Shown here: one piece after another, positions 1-5,352 of the stretch
Layout of the letters: each line of letters begins with the position of its first letter
How positions within the stretch are numbered: position 1 is the first letter of the stretch
Origin: Chlamydia trachomatis
Lineage (GTDB): Bacteria; Chlamydiota; Chlamydiia; Chlamydiales; 2-12-FULL-49-11
Length of the DNA: 5,352 bases
Assembly: GCA_945877885.1 (NCBI GenBank)
Contig: CAMCSI010000096.1
Location: 1-5,352 of the forward strand
Reading direction: 5' to 3'
The notes under the pieces: generated by a model
The model's database searches: none
What the model saw: the letters and a program-made list of their open reading frames with translations, nothing else
Told to the model about the DNA's origin: nothing
Made by a program: the position numbers and the translations under genes

Positions 1-1
1 G

Positions 2-283
2 AAAAATGAGATTTTGCAAATGAAAGTATTAAATCCAAAATGTGTGATTTTGGATGAAACCGATTCGGGCCTGGACATTGACGCTTTAAAAGTTGTGGCA
101 AAAGGGGTGAACTCCTTTTTAGCAAAAAATAAATGTGTGATTATCATTACTCATTACCAACGATTATTAGATTATATTACTCCCGATGTTGTCTATGTGA
201 TGAAAGATGGAAAAATTGTAAAAACTGGGGATAAAAGTCTTGCACTAGAGCTAGAGGCTTCGGGGTATAGTCTATGTTCGTAG
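2..283 (+). CDS. sufC: SufC, Fe-S cluster assembly ATPase (3' end only)
   Basis: This is the C-terminal 93 residues of SufC, the ABC-type ATPase that binds SufB and SufD and drives conformational change in the SufBCD scaffold in the cytoplasm. The frame stays open through the left edge (K-N-E-I-L-Q from base 2), so the gene is cut by the window and does not start here. In SufC the KNEIL stretch follows the ABC signature SGGEKK directly, so the P-loop and signature lie outside. Visible are Walker B with the catalytic glutamate (VILDE, Asp at 53-55 and Glu at 56-58), the D-loop region SGLDIDALKVVA typical of SufC, and the switch histidine in IIITHYQRLLDYI (His at 152-154). The tail KDGKIVKTGD..LALELEASGY matches the SufC C-terminus. 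A Thr occupies the site between DE and DSGLD where Ile or Ser is common. The stop TAG overlaps the sufD start by 10 bp, which indicates coupled translation. Confidence 0.95.
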   Translation, partial: KNEILQMKVLNPKCVILDETDSGLDIDALKVVAKGVNSFLAKNKCVIIITHYQRLLDYITPDVVYVMKDGKIVKTGDKSLALELEASGYSLCS

Positions 284-1410
284 AAACGCTAAAAGAGATA
301 AAGAATCTACCACAGGAGCATAAAAGGGGAAGGGATAAAGCGGTAGCTACTGGTTTTCCTACAAGAAAAACGGAAGCATTTTCTTATGTAAACTTAAAAG
401 AGGTGGAAACAGGCCCTTATGCTATTTCAAACGATGGCCATACTATTTCTTTTTCTAATCATTCATTCGAACTGCTTGATTTTTTTCAGGCAACAGAAAA
501 ATACGGGGTGTTTATCACCAATCAGTATGAAAAAATGATTGGCGAGGAACATTCGTATTTTGCTTTGGTAAATCATGGGTGGGGAAATAATCAATATTTT
601 CTCTTTATTAAAGAATCCATTGAGGAAGTAATTACAATTGATGAGGTTTTTTTTGGCAATGGTAATATGATATTTTCTTCCCTTCATATTTTTGTCGCCG
701 CAAATGCAAACGTTTCCTTTCATCATAAAACGACAGTGAAAGGGGAAAGAAATTGCATAAATAGGTCAGTTCATATTTTTCAGGAAAAAAATTCAGAAGT
801 GACTATCTATGAAACCTCAGATTTTGAGAAAAATAATACCGTTTTATACCATACAAGAGCAAAAATTAAAAAAGAGGGAACGTTCACTCATCGAAGTGGC
901 ACTTTAGGCTGTAAAACTTTTAGAAATGAGATTAAAGCCTATTTACTTGAAGAACGGGCCGTTTGTACTCTTGAAGGGTTTTGGAATGGGGCGGATCATT
1001 TTGGTATCCATCACCTTGTGCACTGCTCCCATTTAGCCCCGTACACCACATCAAGACAACACTACCAAGGGGTGAGTGATGATCACGCAAGAGCCTCTTT
1101 TGAAGGGCAGATTTATGTAGATAAGCAAGCACAAAAAACTGATAGTTATCAGCTCTCTAAACATTTATTAGTGGGTGAAAAATCGGCCGGCTTTTCAAAA
1201 CCAAACTTAGAAGTGTTTGCCGATGATGTAAAGGCCTCCCATGGGGCTACAGTGTCTATGCTTAATGAAGAAGAGCTCTTTTATTTGAAATCTCGTGGTA
1301 TTTCTGCAGAAAAATCAGCCTCCATTTTAAAAAGAGGGTTTTTATCCTTTTTCCTTGAGGGTATGGAAGATAAAACGGTATCTAAAAGCTTTGAAAGGTT
1401 AATCACATAA
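274..1410 (+). CDS. sufD: SufD, Fe-S cluster assembly scaffold subunit
   Basis: This 378-residue protein is SufD, which pairs with SufB on a SufC dimer to form the cytoplasmic SufBC2D scaffold. Its length is close to the family norm. The N-terminal helical part carries the FPTRKTEAFSYVNL segment (SufD usually has LPTRxxExWxYT). The middle (about 100-300) is the variable right-handed beta-helix. The C-terminal part is the most recognisable: YQGVSDDHARASFEGQIYV, AQKTDSYQLSKHLL, then ADDVKASHGATV and LFYLKSRGIS. His323 in SHGAT corresponds to the SufD histidine implicated at the SufB-SufD cluster-forming interface (His360 in E. coli). The residue two before it, usually Cys in the common ADDVKCSHGAT motif, is Ala321. 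The ATG at 274 is used because it lies in the end of sufC with a GGGG tract about 8 bp upstream, and the N-terminus aligns with SufD. The stop shares its last base with the sufS start (TAATG). Confidence 0.95.
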   Translation: MFVETLKEIKNLPQEHKRGRDKAVATGFPTRKTEAFSYVNLKEVETGPYAISNDGHTISFSNHSFELLDFFQATEKYGVFITNQYEKMIGEEHSYFALVNHGWGNNQYFLFIKESIEEVITIDEVFFGNGNMIFSSLHIFVAANANVSFHHKTTVKGERNCINRSVHIFQEKNSEVTIYETSDFEKNNTVLYHTRAKIKKEGTFTHRSGTLGCKTFRNEIKAYLLEERAVCTLEGFWNGADHFGIHHLVHCSHLAPYTTSRQHYQGVSDDHARASFEGQIYVDKQAQKTDSYQLSKHLLVGEKSAGFSKPNLEVFADDVKASHGATVSMLNEEELFYLKSRGISAEKSASILKRGFLSFFLEGMEDKTVSKSFERLIT

Positions 1411-2597
1411 TGAAAAACTGTTTCCCAATTTTTTTAGAGAAAAAAGAGGCAAAAGAGCTTATCTATTTAGATTCTGCCGCCACAACTCACAAGCCAGCTT
1501 CTGTTATTGATGAAATTGCTAAGTTTTACTCCAAAGAATACAGCACTGTCCATCGCGGTCTCTACGAGTATGCAAGCCTTGCAACAAAACAATTAGAAAA
1601 AGTACGAGAAATGGTGGCAAATTTTATCGGTGCCAATTCTGAGGAAGTGATTTTTACACACTCAGCCACAGAAGGGGTGAATTTAATCGCCTATTCTTAC
1701 GGTGAAAAAATGGTGAAGGAAGGCGATGAGGTGCTTGTGGGAATTGCTGAACATCACTCAAATTACCTACCATGGAAACGGTTATGTGAAAAAAAGCAGG
1801 CAATCTTTAAAACTATTCCCATTTGTACAGATGGTACTATTTGCATGGAAAGCTTTAAAAAGCTACTTTCTAATAAAGTAAAAATCGTGGCTATTTCTCA
1901 TCAATCTAATGTGCTTGGATTAATCAATCCTATCAAAGAGATGGCAAAGCTTGCTCATGGAGTAGGGGCTCTAATTGCCGTAGATGGTGCTCAAATGATT
2001 GCGCATGGAAAAGTAGATGTCAAAGAGTTGGATGTAGATTTTTATGTTTTTTCAGCCCATAAGATGTATGGCCCAACGGGAATTGGAATCTTATATGGAA
2101 AATATGCAATATTAGATCGGATGGATCCATTTCATGTGGGAGGGGGTATGGTAGAGCTTGTCGATGAAGATGAAATTACCTACCGAAAACCGCCTCATAA
2201 ATTTGAGGCTGGTACGCCGATGATTGCTGCGGTGATGGGCCTTGGTGCCGCAATTAGATGGATTAGTAAACTTGGATTAGATCATATTAAAAAGCATGAA
2301 GAGGCATTATCTTGCAGGCTCTATGATGGGTTAAAAGATGAGGTGAGATTTATCACCCCTTTATGCCGAGGGTCCTCTATTTTATCATTTAGCATTCCTG
2401 GAGTACATCCAACCGATGCTTCTGTTTTATTGTCATTGGATAATATTTCCATTCGTTCGGGCAATATGTGCGCTCAGCCGCTGCTGAAAAGGCTTAATCT
2501 CTCTAATGTGATCCGTGTATCTTTGGGAATATACAATGATACCAATGACATCGACGCTTTTATTGAAGCGGTTAAGGCAATAAAAAAAGCCCTGTAA
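1410..2597 (+). CDS. sufS: SufS, type II cysteine desulfurase
   Basis: This 395-residue PLP enzyme removes sulfur from L-cysteine as an enzyme-bound persulfide and gives alanine; the sulfur feeds the SufBCD scaffold. The fold-type I aminotransferase class V layout is complete. It includes LDSAATTHKP at the N-terminus, the paired His115-His116 of AEHHSNYLPW that stacks on PLP, Asp192 and Gln195 in VDGAQ, and the Schiff-base Lys218 in FSAHKMYGPTGIG. The KFEAGTP segment follows, then the persulfide cysteine Cys354 in RSGNMCAQPLL and Arg369, which is spaced from the cysteine as in E. coli SufS. Cys354 follows Arg-Ser-Gly directly, which marks the short-loop type II (SufS/CsdA) class and not IscS/NifS. 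The usual GHHC is GNMC here. The start ATG overlaps the sufD stop by one base, and a GAAAGG at 1393-1398 is a possible though distant ribosome site. No sufE or sufU gene is nearby. Confidence 0.95.
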   Translation: MKNCFPIFLEKKEAKELIYLDSAATTHKPASVIDEIAKFYSKEYSTVHRGLYEYASLATKQLEKVREMVANFIGANSEEVIFTHSATEGVNLIAYSYGEKMVKEGDEVLVGIAEHHSNYLPWKRLCEKKQAIFKTIPICTDGTICMESFKKLLSNKVKIVAISHQSNVLGLINPIKEMAKLAHGVGALIAVDGAQMIAHGKVDVKELDVDFYVFSAHKMYGPTGIGILYGKYAILDRMDPFHVGGGMVELVDEDEITYRKPPHKFEAGTPMIAAVMGLGAAIRWISKLGLDHIKKHEEALSCRLYDGLKDEVRFITPLCRGSSILSFSIPGVHPTDASVLLSLDNISIRSGNMCAQPLLKRLNLSNVIRVSLGIYNDTNDIDAFIEAVKAIKKAL

Positions 2598-2616
2598 TTT
2601 CTTACAGAGCTTTTTT
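2583..2616. terminator. Bidirectional intrinsic terminator between sufS and a convergent gene
   Basis: The arms 2583-2597 and 2602-2616 pair over 15 positions with one C/A mismatch (2591 against 2608) around a TTTC loop. The stem core is GC plus CTGTAA/TTACAG, flanked by an A run on the left and a T run on the right. Read rightward it ends in six Ts after the stem and would stop the suf operon. Read leftward the A run becomes a U tract and would stop the convergent barrel gene ending at 2635. The left arm includes the sufS stop codon (2595-2597), so termination is packed tightly into a 37-bp convergent gap. Confidence 0.8.
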
Positions 2617-2634
2617 GTGAAGTTAACCTTCTTT

Positions 2635-3681
2635 CTACGTAGTATAGAGGAAGTTTAAGTATATAAGCGTATTGCTGATACTTGAGGATGTACCATTTGC
2701 GGATTGATCAATCATATTTCCGCCGACATCGATATTTTGACCAATACCAAATTGCATTTGGAAGAAGGAAGGGGACGTTTGTGTTGGAAGAGAGGCTATT
2801 CCAAATCCTAATGTAGTCCTTGTTCCATAGACACTTGTCCACTCTTGTAACGCAGTTTTATCTGTCACTGTAACAGCACCTGTTATACCATCTGTGATTG
2901 TTTGACTTACAAACCCTTGGTTATAGGACATTAAAGTTGTAAAATGTGCCCCTGAGGTAAAGTAAAATGAATAATCAGTGGTTTGCTTAATCACTAAAGA
3001 GGAGGTTCCTCCATACCAAATACCACCTGAAAGAGATTCTTGTTTTCCAGTATGAGTATCTATATCTTCACTTGTTACCTGTGTTCCGGCAACTTTATTG
3101 TTCATATAAAGATAATGGAATGCACCACCAAATACATAGTCTAATGCAAATCCTTTATATTGTAAGGAATAAGCTCTAACACCTGCAGTCAAATCTACAC
3201 TTTGGTTTGAATCAGAAAATGTCACAGCAGAATAGTTTGCTGAAGCTCCCGTAGGTCCATAGTTGCCATTTATCTGAATATAGGAAGAAGATGGTGCAGT
3301 AACCGTTGTAGTTGTTTTAGGTTTGTTATGATACCCAACATTCATCAACAAAATTTGCCCAGATTGTCTGTTGCTAATCATGCTTGTAGCTTGAATATAA
3401 GGAAATAAATCGGTGTTAAAACTAATATTTTTTCCTTGAGGAAGATCGCTAGCCCCTGCTGCAACATAACCTGTATGACCAATATTTTGATCAAGAGTTG
3501 GCTTTAGAAACTGGAGTTCAAGGCCTATTGTATAAGAAGTATCAGCTTCTCCTCCTGAATAGAAATCAAAATAAGTGAGTCTTGGGGGTGGAGCATCTGG
3601 CTCAAATCGTTTAAGTAAGGAACTAGCAAAAGCAGTCGTAGTTACCATTGCCATGGGTAGTGCATATTTAATGATCTTCAT
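2635..3681 (-). CDS. Secreted outer-membrane beta-barrel protein, possibly MOMP-like
   Basis: I cannot name this 348-residue protein with certainty. It begins with a good Sec signal peptide: MKIIK, a hydrophobic stretch, and AFA before SS, giving predicted cleavage after residue 19. A short Pro-rich segment (PDAPPPR, 28-34) follows. The remainder is made of alternating aromatic/polar strands separated by Ser/Thr/Gly/Asn-rich loops, for example YTIGLELQFLKP (50-61), VDLTAGVRAYSLQYKGFALDY (from 162) and FFQMQFGIGQNI near the end. This is what an outer-membrane barrel looks like. A low-complexity TTTT/SSS/GNYGPTGAS loop lies at about 123-147. It has no cysteine and ends in FLYTT, not the terminal Phe typical of barrels. 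Its position beside two MOMP-like genes on the same strand suggests a distant relative of the Legionella/chlamydial MOMP-like porins, which is inference. The start is supported by GGAG at 3688-3691, 6 nt upstream of ATG. Confidence 0.85.
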   Translation of the reverse strand: MKIIKYALPMAMVTTTAFASSLLKRFEPDAPPPRLTYFDFYSGGEADTSYTIGLELQFLKPTLDQNIGHTGYVAAGASDLPQGKNISFNTDLFPYIQATSMISNRQSGQILLMNVGYHNKPKTTTTVTAPSSSYIQINGNYGPTGASANYSAVTFSDSNQSVDLTAGVRAYSLQYKGFALDYVFGGAFHYLYMNNKVAGTQVTSEDIDTHTGKQESLSGGIWYGGTSSLVIKQTTDYSFYFTSGAHFTTLMSYNQGFVSQTITDGITGAVTVTDKTALQEWTSVYGTRTTLGFGIASLPTQTSPSFFQMQFGIGQNIDVGGNMIDQSANGTSSSISNTLIYLNFLYTT

Positions 3682-3716
3682 TGTATTCTCCAGGGAATAA
3701 TTTGTGTATATTTTTT

Positions 3717-3745
3717 AAGCTAAACTTTTTTAGAGAAACTGTCAA
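3717..3745 (-). promoter_or_regulatory. Putative sigma70-type promoter for the 2635-3681 barrel gene
   Basis: On the minus strand a perfect -35 TTGACA (3740-3745) is followed after 17 bp by TAGCTT (3717-3722), a poor -10 matching the consensus at 3 of 6 positions. The spacer is A-rich. Initiation would fall near 3710 and leave a leader of about 29 nt that contains the GGAG ribosome site. A different -10, TATACA at 3705-3710, is a closer sequence match but is 29 bp from the -35. The -35 starts 9 bp after the stop of the upstream barrel gene, so the two genes can be transcribed separately. Confidence 0.45.
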
Positions 3746-3753
3746 TTATTTTT

Positions 3754-4821
3754 TTAAAAATAACATCCAGCAGAAAGAGTTAATCCTTGCATGCAATAGC
3801 TATAGTAGTTTCCAGTTCTATTTGAGGGAGTGATAAACCCATTATGACTAAACCATGTTTGTAGATCCCAAGAGCTTTTTAGAAAAATTGCAGTCTTTGA
3901 AAAAGAATAATCAAATCGAAGGCCTAGGGAGGATTCGATCATAGGTTCTACCTTCCAAATAAAGGATGCTATGTTTAGTAAGTCTTGTACTGTTGATTCG
4001 AAATAAAGGTTAGTTTGATTACTTGTTTGGTAAGTGATATGCTTTGCAAGATTCAAGGATCCACCAGCATTAAGATACAGGGATAAGTACCAGGGGGTTT
4101 TAAACGTTATTTCAACTCCTGATCCTGGACCTATGCACCACCAAAATTGCTTATTCTCCATGGTGAAAATATAAAAATCGGTTAAGCTTCCTTCATAATC
4201 TATGTTTGCATTCAAGTATTGGCTCTCCCAAGCACCGACAAGACAAATCCAAGGGGATAGGATAAAATTTGAAGCAAAAGCAAGAGGTTTATAAAGCTTA
4301 CCTCGCACCTCATTGAATTGATTGGAAAAACTCGACTCGATAGAATATATATCTTGGTAGGTATCAGGTATCCATGGGGATTTATAATAAGAATTAATAT
4401 CAAATCCCTTAGATCTTAACTTATTTGAATTGTTAAACCAGACATAGGAGATCCCTGCCGTCCAATCATCGTAAAAGCCACATTTTTCAAAAGTAACTTT
4501 CAAACCACTGCAGGGATGAGAAGATGGTGTTAAAGTATTGCCTGGTGTTAGATCGGTAAGAGGAGTCGGTGGTGCATTAGCAATTGCTATGATTACTCCA
4601 TTTTGATAGGGAACCCAAAGGGTGTAGGAAGCAGAGGCGGAAAAAACCATGGAAGGGTCTGCATAGTAATGAGTAGGTGGTAAATTAAGAGCATGCTGGG
4701 TAGAAACTCTACCGCTTTCTCTTGGCTTGTAGTTAGGATTTACATTTCCAGCAATTTCTGCATCTTCTGCATATAGTGGGTAGGATAAAAGAGAGAGAAG
4801 GTAAATAAATGTAAATTTCAT
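3754..4821 (-). CDS. MOMP-like outer-membrane beta-barrel protein (chlamydial paralog family)
   Basis: This gene encodes 355 residues from the preferred ATG at 4821. The first 18 residues form a signal peptide (MKFTFIYLLSLLSYPLYA, then EDAE). The mature protein has strand patterns like those of the MOMP-like/Legionella MOMP families of environmental chlamydiae. Examples are KVTFEKCGFYDDWTAGISYVW (about 108-128), FWWCIGPGSGVEI (226-238), IESSLGLRFDYSFS (295-308), and a final pair SSWDLQTWFSHNGF and MQGLTLSAGCYF ending in Phe, the usual signal for the BAM machinery. It is likely a porin or surface protein. Six cysteines (104, 114, 193, 229, 343, 353) would allow disulfide cross-linking, as in chlamydial envelopes. 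The frame extends 13 codons upstream to an ATG at 4860. I reject that start because it would put a charged, non-signal segment before the signal peptide and it lies upstream of the predicted transcription start. AAAGGG sits 4 nt before the 4821 ATG. No clear terminator follows the stop. Confidence 0.85.
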   Translation of the reverse strand: MKFTFIYLLSLLSYPLYAEDAEIAGNVNPNYKPRESGRVSTQHALNLPPTHYYADPSMVFSASASYTLWVPYQNGVIIAIANAPPTPLTDLTPGNTLTPSSHPCSGLKVTFEKCGFYDDWTAGISYVWFNNSNKLRSKGFDINSYYKSPWIPDTYQDIYSIESSFSNQFNEVRGKLYKPLAFASNFILSPWICLVGAWESQYLNANIDYEGSLTDFYIFTMENKQFWWCIGPGSGVEITFKTPWYLSLYLNAGGSLNLAKHITYQTSNQTNLYFESTVQDLLNIASFIWKVEPMIESSLGLRFDYSFSKTAIFLKSSWDLQTWFSHNGFITPSNRTGNYYSYCMQGLTLSAGCYF

Positions 4822-4846
4822 AAGACCCTTTAAAAAACAAAAAGCT

Positions 4847-4875
4847 ATTATAGCTTTCATACGTAAAGAAGTCTA
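4847..4875 (-). promoter_or_regulatory. Putative sigma70-type promoter for the MOMP-like gene starting at 4821
   Basis: On the minus strand TAGACT (4870-4875, 4 of 6 to TTGACA) is followed after exactly 17 bp by a perfect TATAAT (4847-4852). Initiation near 4840 gives a leader of about 19 nt that carries AAAGGG (4826-4831) before the ATG at 4821. The -10 lies inside a perfect 7-bp inverted repeat (4841-4847 with 4851-4857, three-base centre), which could be coincidental or an operator-like site. This promoter is the main argument for not using the longer start at 4860. Confidence 0.6.
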
Positions 4876-5200
4876 GTATAGTTTTTTAGAAACCTACCTT
4901 ATGCACTAAACATTACAAAGCCGATGTGGGGAGATTTTAAACCACCCTCTCGCTTTGCTCGCTAGAGAACACAGAAAGCACAGAGAATGACAGTAGAGAT
5001 CTGTCAAAAGCTTATGTCTGATAGGCATCTGTATTTTCAATCATTTTTCCCTTTATCACTCTTATAATCTGAGTTAGAAAACACATTAAATTGTTAGAAG
5101 TCTATGTGAATTTTTTGCCTTTCTCTGCGTTCTCTGTGATCTCTAGCGAGCAAGGCGAGCGGGTGTTAATATATATAAAAGTAACCTTAGGTAAGATGAG
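4876..5200. other. Intergenic region between two MOMP-like genes
   Basis: I find no gene in this stretch: no frame of useful length with a ribosome site, no tRNA-like cloverleaf and no recognisable riboswitch. It holds the large inverted repeat at 4943-5165. Within its centre is a small perfect hairpin, TGACAG at 4988-4993 with CTGTCA at 5001-5006 around a 7-base loop. The remainder (4876-4942 and 5166-5200) is AT-rich filler containing the end of the leader for one gene and the 3' flank of the other. Confidence 0.7.
4943..5165. repeat. Long imperfect inverted repeat, 45-bp arms around a 133-bp centre
   Basis: The left arm 4943-4987 and the reverse complement of the right arm 5121-5165 agree at 39 of 45 positions without gaps. 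Both begin CACCC and share an exact 13-base core TTGCTCGCTAGAG, then A/T-CACAGA and a CAGAGAA end. The arms are more GC-rich than the surrounding DNA and show a 9-base internal rhythm (TTCTCTGCG, TTCTCTGTG, ATCTCTAGC on the + strand from 5121). TTAA lies immediately outside the right arm (5166-5169) and two bases outside the left arm (4937-4940). No transposase is encoded, and the centre is AT-rich and non-coding. Possible identities are a MITE-like element, a dispersed intergenic repeat, or a large hairpin in the 3' region of the upstream barrel transcript. Confidence 0.85.
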
Positions 5201-5350
5201 TTAGAAATTGGCGCGGAAATTTGCAGTAAGTCCTTGCATAGCATAGTTACCATAGTTGCCATAGTTGGCATATACCGCCTCATGTTGTATGAATGCATTA
5301 TGACTAAACCACACCTGTAGTTCCCACCCGATTTGAACTCTTAATCCCCA
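5201..5350 (-). CDS. MOMP-like outer-membrane protein, C-terminal 49 residues only
   Basis: On the minus strand a frame enters from the right edge and ends at TAA (5201-5203). Its visible end contains IGWELQVWFSHNAFIQHEA, then VYANYGNYGNYAMQGLTANF and a final RANF. This aligns directly with the C-terminus of the neighbouring MOMP-like protein (SSWDLQTWFSHNGF and YYSYCMQGLTLSAGCYF): the WFSHN strand, the MQGLT strand and the terminal Phe all correspond. It is therefore the last two beta-strands and the joining loop of a third tandem paralog, whose start lies beyond the window. It lacks the two C-terminal cysteines of its neighbour. The loop carries NYG repeats encoded by a 9-bp tandem repeat. 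Whether the rest of the gene is intact cannot be seen. Confidence 0.88.
   Translation of the reverse strand, partial: WGLRVQIGWELQVWFSHNAFIQHEAVYANYGNYGNYAMQGLTANFRANF
5241..5267 (-). repeat. Three-copy 9-bp tandem repeat in the MOMP-like C-terminal loop
   Basis: Three 9-bp units (on the + strand GCATAGTTA, CCATAGTTG, CCATAGTTG) are followed by a degraded fourth, GCATATACC. On the coding strand they give Asn-Tyr-Gly, Asn-Tyr-Gly and Asn-Tyr-Ala in the loop between the last two strands of the barrel. Because the unit is a multiple of three, copy-number change by slippage would lengthen or shorten the loop without shifting the frame. Confidence 0.75.
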
Positions 5351-5352
5351 AT

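Noticed and set aside
463..726. 87-codon open frame on the minus strand inside sufD
   Set aside because: It lies entirely antisense to a well-supported sufD, and its translation has no recognisable domain and looks like a shadow of AT-rich coding sequence.
932..1132. 66-codon open frame on the minus strand inside sufD
   Set aside because: It is antisense to the most conserved part of SufD, with no ribosome site or family resemblance.
3746..3764. AT-only palindrome just after the MOMP-like stop codon, considered as a terminator
   Set aside because: It contains no G/C pairs and would be too weak as an intrinsic terminator; it probably reflects base composition next to the -35 of the following gene.
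4212..4403. 63-codon hydrophobic open frame on the minus strand in another phase of the MOMP-like gene
   Set aside because: It overlaps the strongly supported barrel gene in a different frame. The apparent hydrophobicity comes from the AT-rich codons of the real gene read out of phase.
4841..4857. Perfect 7-bp inverted repeat followed by T-rich DNA on the minus strand, terminator-like
   Set aside because: The stem has only two G/C pairs and a three-base loop. It also contains a perfect TATAAT with a correctly spaced -35, so a promoter is the better reading.
4943..5165. Inverted repeats considered as CRISPR repeats or attachment sites
   Set aside because: There are only two copies in opposite orientation, with no regular spacers, no cas genes and no integrase in the window.

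Overview
The window reads as chromosomal DNA from an AT-leaning member of the phylum Chlamydiota, most likely an amoeba- or arthropod-associated lineage (Simkania/Rhabdochlamydia/Parachlamydia type) and not Chlamydia itself. Two things point there. The Suf iron-sulfur genes run sufC-sufD-sufS, as I recall for the chlamydial suf cluster, and they lie beside a run of secreted beta-barrel proteins whose C-terminal sequence resembles the large MOMP-like families of environmental chlamydiae. The lineage is an inference from recognised protein patterns; no database was searched.

Left half (1-2597, + strand): the 3' end of sufC (cut by the window edge just after the ABC signature), complete sufD and complete sufS. 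Spacing is very tight: sufC and sufD overlap by 10 bp, and sufD and sufS share one base in TAATG. This is one translationally coupled operon. SufS takes sulfur from cysteine, and SufB (expected upstream, outside the window), SufC and SufD form the ATP-dependent scaffold that assembles Fe-S clusters. No sufE or sufU sulfur-transfer partner is present here. A hairpin with A and T runs on its two sides overlaps the sufS stop codon and probably terminates transcription in both directions.

Right half (2635-5352, - strand): two complete genes and one partial gene for exported outer-membrane beta-barrel proteins. The first (2635-3681) has a clear signal peptide and no cysteine, and its family assignment is tentative. 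The second (best start 4821, stop 3754) is a MOMP-like protein with six mature cysteines. The third is only a 49-residue C-terminus (5201-5350), which is clearly paralogous to the C-terminus of the second. The two complete genes each have a plausible sigma70-type promoter, so they look like separately transcribed tandem paralogs and not a strict operon.

The 340-bp gap between the second and third barrel genes holds the least explained element: two 45-bp inverted arms (39/45 identical) enclosing 133 bp, with TTAA near both outer ends. It could be a MITE-like or dispersed intergenic repeat, or a large RNA hairpin. No undescribed defence or metabolic system was found. The most interesting items are this inverted repeat, the 9-bp tandem repeat in a predicted surface loop of the third barrel protein, and substitutions at normally conserved motifs in SufD and SufS.
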